From positions 1 to 6,213 of the forward strand of contig DASTKD010000701.1 of the NCBI GenBank assembly GCA_035716135.1: a DNA stretch of 6,213 bases, in the 5' to 3' direction. The notes under the pieces are model-generated. The model was given only the letters and a program-made list of their open reading frames with translations, was not told where the DNA came from and did not search any database. Positions 1-5,577 of the stretch are shown here, piece by piece. The stretch's first letter is position 1. Each line of letters begins with the position of its first letter. This DNA comes from CF-113 sp035716135 (GTDB taxonomy: Bacteria; Chloroflexota; Ktedonobacteria; Ktedonobacterales; Ktedonobacteraceae). The translations under genes and the position numbers were made by a program.

Positions 1-891
1 GTCGGCGATGGCCTCGCTGAAACCCTGGATGGCTGTCAGAGGAGTAACGAGGTCGTGAGCGATGTTGGCGATCATGTCGCGGCGCAGTTGATCCTGGCGG
101 CGCAGTTCGGTCACGTCGGTTTCGATCTTGCCTGCCATGTCGTTGAAGGTCTGGGCCAGCGTGCCAATTTCATCTCTAGTCTGGGGAGTATCGACACGTT
201 GAGAGTAATCGCCGCCTTTCATCTGCTCTGCGGCGGCGGTAAGTGAGACGAGCGGGCGCGTCAGGCGGCGCGTCATGAAAACGCTAAAAGCGATCACAAG
301 CAGCGCTATGATGGCACCAGTAATTAGAATGACGGTATCGAGCGTCCCAAGTACGTCGCCAGGCGCGAAGCCCTGGGGATATTTATAAGGTTGAGCTAAC
401 AATAGCGCGCCAATGACTTTTCCGCCCGCGTTTCCACCATCGTAGATCGGTACGCTTATGTAAAAACCTGAAAAGAAGGTGCTATCCGTCGAGGAACCTT
501 GCAGGCTGCCACTGACCTCTTGCCCCTGTAATGCTTGAGCTAAGGACTGTTTAACTGTCTGGAAATCGCTATCGCTCATATGGGCAAAGGGTGGCACATT
601 CGTGATACGAAATTGCTGGTTGTTATCAATAACTAATACCAGTTCCGGGTTGAAGTCCTCAAATCTGGCCCCAAAATTCCAGCTTTCGGATGCTCTCTGG
701 TAGGTTAGCCCGACTTGCTGCGCCGAAATTTCAGCTTCTGAACGCAGTTGACCGATCTGCGCGGTATAGAAGTAGTTCTGCACAGCTATAGAGATCACCA
801 CCACCAGCAGCAGGATTGCGCCGAGCGCTACGCCGAGGTAGCTTAGTACCAGTTTGACTCGCAGGGATAACCGCAGGGCAGGCCAGCGCAT
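1..891 (-). CDS. Sensor histidine kinase, N-terminal 297 residues (cut by window edge)
   Basis: Membrane sensor kinase of a two-component system; the partner is the response regulator immediately upstream. The frame is open from the ATG at 891 to base 1. TM1 is about residues 14-37, followed by an extracytoplasmic sensor region of about 145 residues (38-183) with no motif I can name, TM2 at about 184-206, and a HAMP linker at about 207-260 (RRLTRPL with P213; DEIG at 240-243). The dimerisation/phosphoacceptor helix follows, with His279 in AHDLVTPLT. The usual H-box reads H-E/D-L-R-T-P; here Val282 replaces the Arg. The ATP-binding domain lies beyond the window. The start is fixed by GAGGAG, which overlaps the end of the regulator gene 5 bases before the ATG. 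Only 2 bases separate the two genes, so translation is probably coupled. The sensed signal cannot be read from the sequence. Confidence 0.93.
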   Translation of the reverse strand, partial: MRWPALRLSLRVKLVLSYLGVALGAILLLVVVISIAVQNYFYTAQIGQLRSEAEISAQQVGLTYQRASESWNFGARFEDFNPELVLVIDNNQQFRITNVPPFAHMSDSDFQTVKQSLAQALQGQEVSGSLQGSSTDSTFFSGFYISVPIYDGGNAGGKVIGALLLAQPYKYPQGFAPGDVLGTLDTVILITGAIIALLVIAFSVFMTRRLTRPLVSLTAAAEQMKGGDYSQRVDTPQTRDEIGTLAQTFNDMAGKIETDVTELRRQDQLRRDMIANIAHDLVTPLTAIQGFSEAIAD

Positions 892-893
892 AC

Positions 894-1715
894 TTACTCC
901 TCTGGCGCGAACTTATAGCCAACGCCCCACACGGTTTTGATGGGAGAGCTATACGCCGGATCGCCCGCTGATTCCAGCTTCTTGCGCAGCGTCCCGATAT
1001 GCACATCGACGGTACGCCCGTCGCCCAGGAAGGTATAGCCCCAGATTTTGTCCAGCAGCGTCTCGCGCGTAAACACGCGGTCGGGCGCGGACGCCAGCGT
1101 GACCAGCAAATCGAACTCTTTGGCGGTCAGCGTCACGTTGTGGCAGCTGACTTCGACGCGCCGCGCCGGAATAGCGATATGCAGTTTGCCATAGCGCAAC
1201 GTCTCAACATCTGCTTTGCCCAGACTGGCAGACTCCGCTCTATAAGACGCACTACCCATATGCGTTTCTGGCGGCGAAGCAAGGGCGGCAGGCGCATATG
1301 CCCCGTTCTCTAAGCCGGGTGAGGCGGCTCCTTCGGCGCTGGCTAGCTGAGCAGAAGGAGATACGCGGCGTAAAATGGCCTTCACCCGGCTCACCACTTC
1401 GCGCGGGCTGAACGGCTTCACCAGGTAGTCATCCGCGCCCAGTTCCAGACCGGCGATACGGTCTTCCTCGGACTGGCGAGCGGTCAGCATCAAAATGGGG
1501 GTATTGGCCCAGGCGCGAATGCGACGGCACACTTCCATACCGTCGAGCGCGGGCAGCATCAGATCGAGGATCACAAGGTCTGGATGTTCGCGGGCGTGCA
1601 TCTCCAACCCCGCCGCGCCATCGCTGGCGACCAGCGCGGTAAAATTGGCCTGTTCCAGGTACAGTTTGATGATCTGCGCGATATTTGCTTCGTCTTCAAT
1701 AATCAGAATTTTCAT
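894..1715 (-). CDS. OmpR/PhoB-family response regulator with long interdomain linker
   Basis: DNA-binding response regulator of 273 residues, phosphorylated by the kinase encoded just downstream. The receiver domain (1-117) has the acidic pocket E7/D8, phosphoacceptor Asp51 (LVILDLMLP), Thr78, Tyr97 and Lys100 (KPF). The C-terminal winged helix (about 173-271) shows LTAKEFDLL, the recognition region DGRTVDVHIGTLRKKLE and the terminal VWGVGYKF hairpin. Family members are usually about 225-240 residues. The excess here is an Ala/Ser/Pro-rich, probably disordered linker at about 118-171. The start at 1715 is the only sensible ATG, and the receiver begins at once (MKILIIEDE). Its ribosome site is poor: AGAGG lies 12 bases away. 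The gene is first in the operon and divergent from htrA, so it probably controls both. Its closest named relatives cannot be told apart (PhoB, PhoP, CssR or MprA type). Confidence 0.95.
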   Translation of the reverse strand: MKILIIEDEANIAQIIKLYLEQANFTALVASDGAAGLEMHAREHPDLVILDLMLPALDGMEVCRRIRAWANTPILMLTARQSEEDRIAGLELGADDYLVKPFSPREVVSRVKAILRRVSPSAQLASAEGAASPGLENGAYAPAALASPPETHMGSASYRAESASLGKADVETLRYGKLHIAIPARRVEVSCHNVTLTAKEFDLLVTLASAPDRVFTRETLLDKIWGYTFLGDGRTVDVHIGTLRKKLESAGDPAYSSPIKTVWGVGYKFAPEE

Positions 1716-1738
1716 AGTTTTGTATTGCCTCTGTGTAC

Positions 1739-1744
1739 ATCATA
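1739..1744 (-). promoter_or_regulatory. Possible -10 element of the regulator-kinase operon
   Basis: On the minus strand this reads TATGAT (5 of 6 to TATAAT). No recognisable -35 lies 16-18 bases upstream; a T-run is there instead. That would suit an activator-dependent promoter using the box at 1790-1806. The start point would be near 1732, leaving a very short leader, so the assignment is weak. Confidence 0.3.
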
Positions 1745-1789
1745 CCGCAAGTAGCATACAGAAAAAAGATCAAAAAGATACTTGAGAAT

Positions 1790-1806
1790 TGTAAAATCTT
1801 TGTGAA
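1790..1806 (-). promoter_or_regulatory. PhoB/PhoP-like box upstream of the regulator-kinase operon
   Basis: Read on the minus strand this is TTCACA-N5-TTTACA, two half-sites with an 11-bp period. This matches the known format of PhoP boxes in Firmicutes and of OmpR/PhoB-family tandem sites generally. It lies about 75-91 bases upstream of the regulator start, and an 11-bp stretch here (1787-1797, AATTGTAAAAT) is repeated in perfect inversion at 1841-1851. Autoregulation is inferred. Confidence 0.45.
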
Positions 1807-1831
1807 CAAGTTTTCTATACCCTCTCTCTGA

Positions 1832-1848
1832 CTTACAAACATTTTACA
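1832..1848 (+). promoter_or_regulatory. PhoB/PhoP-like box on the htrA side
   Basis: CTTACA-N5-TTTACA on the plus strand, with the same 11-bp period as the box at 1790-1806 but facing htrA. The second half-site could double as a -35: it stands 18 bases before GATAAC (1867-1872). Replacement of the -35 by the activator site is the known arrangement at PhoB-dependent promoters. An alternative AT-rich -10, TATAAA, is at 1912-1917. The 5' leader of htrA would be about 70-120 bases. The rest of the 281-base region shows no gene. Confidence 0.4.
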
Positions 1849-1996
1849 ATTTCATGCAAGATTTCTGATAACTCTGCGTTAGTGTATCTAATGTAACGAG
1901 CGAAAACGTGATATAAATAGCACAGAAGTTAGACACATATGTTTACACAGGCATTCTAAACAAGACCTATCTTGACAGAGTATGGGAGGACCAGTG

Positions 1997-3331
1997 ATGC
2001 AGAATCCATATATTGACAATAACGAAGACCAACCTGGAAGCGCAAACCAGCCGCCAGCGCAGGCGAACGCGACGCATCCTTATTATGAGTATGGTGCCGG
2101 ACCACAACAGCCCACAACACCGCAAAACTACAACACAGCGCCGGGACAGCTCCAGCCGGAGCCAGATCATGTACCCCCGCCAACGCGCACAACCTCAACC
2201 AGGAGAAGCGGCGTGCGCACGGGCGCGATCATTGCGCTGGTGATAATCATTGCGCTGGTCTTTGGCACCGGTCTGTTCGCGGGCTGGCAATTTGGCCGCA
2301 CCAGCAATTCGAGCAGCCCCAACAGCAATGTAGCGACCTTACAGCCCGGCAATAACCCGCCCGCAACCGTTCCAGCATTGACCGGTAACAATACCGAGGC
2401 GGTGCGCGAAACGGTAATAGCAAAGGTGCGCCCGGCTGTCGTGCAGGTGAATGTTACCGGGCAGAACGGCAGTTCATTAGGCTCCGGCGTGATTATTGAT
2501 GGCAGGGGCTATATCGTCACGAATAACCACGTCGTGAATGGCGCGCAGGCCATAGAAGTTGTGCTATACGATGGAACACGCCTTGCTGCCCAGCTAACAG
2601 GTACCGATCCCGCCGATGACCTGGCCGTCATCAAGGTGACTCCGCCAAAGAACGGTTTAACAACGGTTAAGATAGGCGATTCGACGAAGCTAAGGGTTGG
2701 TCAGGACGTGCTGGCGATAGGCAACCCACTGGGCATTACGCAGACGGTCACGAGCGGTATCATCAGCGCCCTGAGCCGCAATGTCTCCGAGGGTCAGGGT
2801 GGCGCAACGCTGCCGGATGCCATCCAGACGGACGCGCCCATCAATCCCGGCAATAGCGGCGGCGCGCTGGTTGATATGCAGGGCAACCTGGTCGGCATCC
2901 CCACGCTGACAGCCATTGATCCCGAATTTAATACACCCGCCAACGGCGTTGGTTTCGCCATCCCTTCCAACCGTGTCTCGTTCATCGCGCAGCAACTCAT
3001 CGAGAATGGCAAAGTCACGCATACCGGGCGCGCGGTACTGGGCGTACAGGTAGCCAGTGTCGATGCTAACCTTCAGGCGCAGGACAACCTTTCCGTCGAT
3101 CATGGCGCGTTGATTATCAGTCTCACCCAGGGCTACCCGGCGGCATCCGCCGGCCTGCAGCCTGGAGACGTGATTGTGGGAATCGATAACACACCTGTGA
3201 ACGATACCGCTTCGCTGGGTGGCGCGCTGGTGAACAAGAATCCAGGCGATACCGTCGCGGTTCACATCTATCGCGGCAACCAGCAATTGACCATCAACGT
3301 CAAACTGGGCGAGCTACAGTCGGGTTCGTAA
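1997..3331 (+). CDS. htrA: Membrane-anchored HtrA/DegP-type serine protease with PDZ domain
   Basis: Envelope quality-control protease that cleaves misfolded exported proteins; 444 residues. The N-terminus (1-70) is a cytoplasmic tail rich in Pro, Gln, Asn and Tyr. RRSGVR then precedes one membrane segment (about 75-98), placing the protease outside. A flexible Ser/Asn/Pro linker leads to the trypsin-like domain (about 133-335) with the complete triad: His178 (TNNHVV), Asp208 (DDLAVIKV) and Ser287 (NPGNSGGALV). One PDZ domain follows (about 340-432; GALIISLTQGYPAASAGLQPGDVIVGID). The start is chosen at 1997 because GGAGG (1985-1989) sits 7 bases before it. The in-frame ATG at 1982 precedes that site and would contain it. 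Divergence from a two-component operon is typical of HtrA proteins under stress control. Monocistronic, with a terminator 37 bases downstream. Confidence 0.95.
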   Translation: MQNPYIDNNEDQPGSANQPPAQANATHPYYEYGAGPQQPTTPQNYNTAPGQLQPEPDHVPPPTRTTSTRRSGVRTGAIIALVIIIALVFGTGLFAGWQFGRTSNSSSPNSNVATLQPGNNPPATVPALTGNNTEAVRETVIAKVRPAVVQVNVTGQNGSSLGSGVIIDGRGYIVTNNHVVNGAQAIEVVLYDGTRLAAQLTGTDPADDLAVIKVTPPKNGLTTVKIGDSTKLRVGQDVLAIGNPLGITQTVTSGIISALSRNVSEGQGGATLPDAIQTDAPINPGNSGGALVDMQGNLVGIPTLTAIDPEFNTPANGVGFAIPSNRVSFIAQQLIENGKVTHTGRAVLGVQVASVDANLQAQDNLSVDHGALIISLTQGYPAASAGLQPGDVIVGIDNTPVNDTASLGGALVNKNPGDTVAVHIYRGNQQLTINVKLGELQSGS

Positions 3332-3367
3332 AGAGGCGATCCATCGCGGCCACCACGCGATTTGTTG

Positions 3368-3404
3368 CAGGGACGGTCAATGCCGACCGTCCCTGTTAGT
3401 TTTT
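3368..3404 (+). terminator. Rho-independent terminator of htrA
   Basis: A perfect 11-bp stem (3368-3378 with 3385-3395) has a six-base loop, AATGCC, and is followed by TTAGTTTTT. It begins 37 bases after the htrA stop. Its GGGACG...CGTCCC arms resemble the palindromic repeats further downstream, so it may belong to the same repeat family. Confidence 0.85.
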
Positions 3405-3470
3405 GGATCATTCCAGGTGATAAGGTTGCGTATCTACGCTCCACCTCTGTTCCTGGGACATTTGGTGGGT

Positions 3471-3563
3471 GTGAAAGGCGACCGCAAGGGTCGCCTCTAC
3501 TATGAACGGGCCGGAGAGCCACGTCGTGTCATAGTAGAGACGACCCTTGCGGTCGCCTTTCAC
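3471..3563. repeat. Long inverted repeat: two head-to-head palindromic units
   Basis: The arms 3471-3505 and 3529-3563 are 35 bases each and complementary at 34 positions; the single mismatch is C3494 opposite A3540. They enclose a 23-base loop. A further TGGG/CCCA match lies outside with a one-base bulge. Each arm contains a 25-bp unit (3476-3500 minus strand, 3534-3558 plus strand) that is itself partly palindromic (GGCGACC...GGTCGCC). No transposase or clear target duplication is seen. It could be a REP/MITE-like non-autonomous repeat. As RNA it would form a very stable hairpin. Confidence 0.85.
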
Positions 3564-3642
3564 AGCCCATCTGCGATGATCGAGAACTGGTTTTTGGCCT
3601 GTAACAAACCCTTGACCCGCGCGATATTATTGATGAGACATA

Positions 3643-3660
3643 CATTGATACACGTCAATG
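3643..3660. promoter_or_regulatory. Short dyad CATTGA-N6-TCAATG
   Basis: A perfect 6-bp inverted repeat, 135 bases before the lipoprotein gene. TTGATA (3645-3650) within it could be a -35 with TATGTC (3667-3672) as a poor -10. An operator role is only a guess. Confidence 0.25.
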
Positions 3661-3693
3661 AAATGCTATGTCAAGTTTCACCCGGCAGGGGCC

Positions 3694-3718
3694 GGACGCC
3701 CACGAGGGGCGTCCCTAC
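3694..3718 (-). repeat. Third copy of the 25-bp palindromic unit
   Basis: GGACGCCC (3694-3701) pairs perfectly with GGGCGTCC (3707-3714) around ACGAG. On the minus strand the 25 bases align along their whole length, without gaps, to the unit in each arm of the repeat at 3471-3563. They share GTAG, GACG, CCCT and GG-CG-C blocks, with changes that keep the stem. It lies in the region before the lipoprotein gene. There is no T-tract on either side, so it is not a terminator by itself. Confidence 0.7.
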
Positions 3719-3794
3719 ATGCCTGGATAGCCCCGCCCCCTGATATGAGGTTTGACCTGGCAATAGCTTTCATTATTATTAGGAGGAAAAAACC

Positions 3795-4808
3795 ATGAGG
3801 GGTACGCGCGGGGGTCGTTTTCGTTCGAGCAGGACATTGAGACGTTCTTCTACGCTGCTTTCCCTCACGCTGGTCGGCCTGTTGCTCTTTCTGTCAAGCT
3901 GCGGGAGCGTGACGCGGACAACCCCTCGCAAAGTTATCCCCGCTCCATCGAGCAAAGACTTAGCCGCCATAGCGAGCAAGTATAATCAGCAGCAGGCCAT
4001 ATTGCAGCACATGTATGACTCATATGGCTGGATGTGGAACGTATCGCTGCCAGCGAACCGCCTGGTGGTCTACTACGGCAACCCGTTTTCGGCAGCGATG
4101 GGGCCAATTGGAGCCTATAGTGACGCTGATTTGCTGGCCCGCCTGAACCAGCAGGCTTCAGCCTACGCTCAACTCGATCCCACTCACCCGGTCGTACCCG
4201 CGCTCGACTACGTCACGCCAGTCGCGCAGGGTTCGCCGATGGCCGACGGCACCTGGCGGGCGCGAATGCCTGACGACTCCATAGAGCATTATCGCAATCT
4301 CGCCAACACCAATCACATGCTCTTCTTCATGGACATGCAGGTCGCGCGCAGCAGCGTGCAAGATGAAGTAAACGCTGTCTGGTCATTCCTACAGCAGCCC
4401 GGCGTCGATCTGGCCCTCGACCCCGAATTTGACCTGACAAGAGGCGGCATCCCCGACGTAAATTTAGGCCACATGACGGCGGCAGAAATCAACTGGGTCA
4501 TCGACAAACTCTCCGACCTCGTGCAAACGCTCAACCTGCCGCCCAAAATCCTCATCATCCACCAGTTCCGCATCGAAATGCTGCCCGACTGGCAAAACAT
4601 CCACCTCAAACCCGGCGTGGAGATTGTGACGTGTGTGGACGGCTTCGGCACCCCCGGCCAAAAAATCGACGATTACCGCATCTTCGATAACCGCCAACTG
4701 ATCCAGTACTCCGGCTTCAAACTGTTCTACAATCTGGACAAGCCGCTCATGTCGCCGGGTGACGTGCTGGGGCTGGACCCAGCGCCGCTGATGGTGATGT
4801 ATCAGTAA
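3795..4808 (+). CDS. Lipoprotein with probable TIM-barrel (glycoside-hydrolase-like) domain, function unknown
   Basis: 337 residues, exported and lipid-anchored. There is an Arg-rich n-region (seven Arg in the first 17), a hydrophobic segment at about 20-33, and the lipobox LSSC with Cys36. After a short helical spacer the body shows a regular series of hydrophobic strands, each ending in polar or acidic residues: VVYYGNP (91-97), VPALDYV (D138), MLFFMDMQV (D180), VDLALDPEF (D209, E211), KILIIHQF (H256), VEIVTCVDGFG (D282) and FKLFYNL. This is what a TIM barrel of glycoside-hydrolase type looks like. LALDPEF followed by IIHQF resembles a conserved but uncharacterised family I recall from actinobacterial and chloroflexal proteins. 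The start is well set: AGGAGG at 3781-3786, 8 bases before the ATG. It stands alone, with no clear promoter. Sugar hydrolysis is a hypothesis. Confidence 0.85.
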   Translation: MRGTRGGRFRSSRTLRRSSTLLSLTLVGLLLFLSSCGSVTRTTPRKVIPAPSSKDLAAIASKYNQQQAILQHMYDSYGWMWNVSLPANRLVVYYGNPFSAAMGPIGAYSDADLLARLNQQASAYAQLDPTHPVVPALDYVTPVAQGSPMADGTWRARMPDDSIEHYRNLANTNHMLFFMDMQVARSSVQDEVNAVWSFLQQPGVDLALDPEFDLTRGGIPDVNLGHMTAAEINWVIDKLSDLVQTLNLPPKILIIHQFRIEMLPDWQNIHLKPGVEIVTCVDGFGTPGQKIDDYRIFDNRQLIQYSGFKLFYNLDKPLMSPGDVLGLDPAPLMVMYQ

Positions 4809-4825
4809 CAATTCATTCGCAATTT

Positions 4826-4864
4826 GAAATGAGAAACGAACAACTAGCCCTTACGTCTCATTCC
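4826..4864. terminator. Weak hairpin between convergent genes
   Basis: AATGAGA (4828-4834) pairs with TCTCATT (4856-4862); a CG/CG pair lies inside past a two-base bulge. It sits in the 69-base gap between the stops of the lipoprotein gene and the convergent small gene, where a bidirectional terminator is expected. There is no T-run and the loop is large, so this is doubtful. Confidence 0.25.
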
Positions 4865-4877
4865 AGGAAGGAGCGAA

Positions 4878-5210
4878 TTACGCCTGGATATTGTATATTC
4901 CTTTATTTAGCATCATAGTGCTGTGCATTCCTGCGCTTCCTTTATCATCTGCTGGATGACGATTGCTCTCCAAACGAGTATGGCTATACCAGGGCCAGGA
5001 AGGTCCTGGGTATGTAGGTACCGGATATGGGATTACTGACGGTATAACAACGGGATTGCTCCAATGATGGATGACGGTGTTGGTTTCTAGCGTAAATTCC
5101 TTCCATCCTCCATCAGGCAAAAGCTTCTCCAACGTTTCGATCAGTTTGGATAAAACCACATCCTTTTCCAGCTTAATCGTTTTGTTTTCTGTGTCTAATT
5201 GTATTTTCAT
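4878..5210 (-). CDS. Small protein with acidic N-domain and Pro/Trp/Tyr-rich tail, function unknown
   Basis: 110 residues. The start is set by AAAGGAGG 7 bases before the ATG at 5210. A longer same-frame reading from 5312 would add an Arg/Cys-rich stretch that has no ribosome site and runs over the upstream gene in another frame. Residues 1-50 form a compact-looking unit: a beta hairpin (KIQLDTENKTIKLEK), an amphipathic helix (VVLSKLIETLEKLLP), then WKEFTLETNTVIHHW. This pattern recalls short conserved proteins of unknown role from phage and bacterial genomes, but I cannot name one. Residues 53-75 are Pro-rich with repeated V-I-P/Y-P steps and two Trp; the last 35 residues are polar. No signal peptide or membrane segment is seen. 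The ATG overlaps the TGA of the broken ORF upstream by 4 bases, so the two were probably translated together. Confidence 0.8.
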   Translation of the reverse strand: MKIQLDTENKTIKLEKDVVLSKLIETLEKLLPDGGWKEFTLETNTVIHHWSNPVVIPSVIPYPVPTYPGPSWPWYSHTRLESNRHPADDKGSAGMHSTMMLNKGIYNIQA

Positions 5211-5410
5211 GACATCCCCTCCTTTACAAAATTCTCCAGTAGTCTGATTGAGGCAGCAGCCTTGAAGCTTTGTACGAGCGTTGCAAAGCCTTCTGGTTCT
5301 TCGACGAGACACTTCAGATAGGCACAGCTCTTGACGTGGGAGGTGATCTGCGGATCACTGCCCGACTCATAGTTACTCGGTTAGCTCCCAGCCACATGCC
5401 AACGGTTCAT
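5207..5410 (-). pseudogene. 67-codon small gene interrupted by in-frame TAA at codon 10
   Basis: The ATG at 5410 has a strong ribosome site (GGAGGAG, 6 bases away). The frame reads nine residues (MNRWHVAGS), then TAA at 5381-5383, then 57 more codons in the same frame to a TGA at 5207-5209. That TGA overlaps the next gene's ATG as ATGA. The second part looks coding: PSNYESGSDPQ, then SCAYLKCLVEEPEGF, then a helix-like FATLVQSFKAAASIRLLENF, with mainly G/C third positions. No ATG, GTG or TTG lies in frame after the TAA until the last codons, so the downstream part cannot restart normally. The simplest reading is a recent nonsense mutation (for example TAC or CAA to TAA). Readthrough, a sequencing error, or a nine-residue leader peptide are alternatives. 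I do not recognise the family. Two promoters with operator-like repeats lie upstream. Confidence 0.65.
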
Positions 5411-5446
5411 GGCGTTCTCCTCCATTGACGAAAGGACTGACGCTGA

Positions 5447-5476
5447 ACAGACGCTCCCGTCGAGGGAGATGTCTGT
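5447..5476. other. Hairpin at the 5' end of the small-gene transcript
   Basis: ACAGAC (5447-5452) and CTCCC (5454-5458) pair with GGGAG (5464-5468) and GTCTGT (5471-5476) around GTCGA, giving 11 bp with a small internal loop. On the minus-strand transcript from the promoter at 5486-5514 it would form almost at the first base. This suggests an mRNA-stabilising or regulatory 5' stem. It is not a terminator, as no T-tract follows. Confidence 0.55.
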
Positions 5477-5485
5477 GTCTTTGTA

Positions 5486-5514
5486 AGTATATGTGCTGAG
5501 AGCAAAGATGTAAA
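5486..5514 (-). promoter_or_regulatory. Promoter P2 of the interrupted small gene
   Basis: On the minus strand: TTTACA (5514-5509), 17 bases, TATACT (5491-5486). Each hexamer matches the sigma-70-type consensus at 5 of 6. The start point would be near 5479, a leader of about 69 bases. The spacer carries the TGCTGAGAGCA palindrome. Confidence 0.7.
5493..5505. promoter_or_regulatory. Operator-like palindrome, copy 3
   Basis: GTGCTGAGAGCAA, centre 5499: TGCT-NNG-AGCA as in the other two copies, but lacking the outer A/T pair. It fills the spacer of P2, the classic place for a repressor. Confidence 0.55.
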
Positions 5515-5524
5515 GACAAAAAGA

Positions 5525-5537
5525 ATGCTCAGAGCAT
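5525..5537. promoter_or_regulatory. Operator-like palindrome, copy 2
   Basis: ATGCTCAGAGCAT, centre 5531, a 6-1-6 perfect palindrome. It lies between the two promoters, just past the predicted start point of P1, 32 bp from copy 3 and 30 bp from copy 1. Confidence 0.6.
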
Positions 5538-5549
5538 ACCCCAAAGGCG

Positions 5550-5577
5550 AAGATATGCTATGAGCATAGCGTGTCAA
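5550..5577 (-). promoter_or_regulatory. Promoter P1 upstream of the small genes
   Basis: On the minus strand: a perfect TTGACA (5577-5572), 16 bases, then TATCTT (5555-5550, 4 of 6). The start point would be near 5543. The -35 overlaps the last codons of the 29-residue ORF. The spacer contains operator copy 1. Confidence 0.6.
5555..5567. promoter_or_regulatory. Operator-like palindrome, copy 1
   Basis: ATGCTATGAGCAT, extended by one T/A pair at 5554 and 5568. It lies wholly within the P1 spacer. An overlapping second palindrome, GCTATG-AG-CATAGC, is centred a few bases away. A dimeric repressor here would block RNA polymerase. Confidence 0.6.

Noticed and set aside
1972..1977. TTGACA just before htrA as a -35
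   Set aside because: Its -10 would fall inside the coding sequence and no TATAAT-like hexamer is there.
1982..1996. Upstream in-frame ATG for htrA
   Set aside because: The GGAGG ribosome site lies at 1985-1989, inside this extension and correctly spaced for the ATG at 1997.
2690..3286. 198-residue minus-strand frame inside htrA
   Set aside because: It is a shadow of the htrA frame, which has a complete catalytic triad and PDZ domain.
3471..3563. CRISPR array or riboswitch
   Set aside because: There are only two inverted units, no regular direct repeats with spacers, and no recognisable aptamer core.
3417..3743. 108-residue plus-strand frame in the intergenic region
   Set aside because: It runs through both arms of the inverted repeat and the third palindromic unit, has no ribosome site, and gives a non-protein-like composition.
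3752..3779. TTGACC-16-TATTAT as promoter of the lipoprotein gene
   Set aside because: Transcription would start near 3786, on or after the ribosome site at 3781-3786, so the strong AGGAGG could not be used.
5211..5312. N-terminal extension of the 110-residue protein from an ATG at 5312
   Set aside because: It is Arg/Cys-rich, has no ribosome site, and overlaps another, better frame; the ATG at 5210 has a strong ribosome site.
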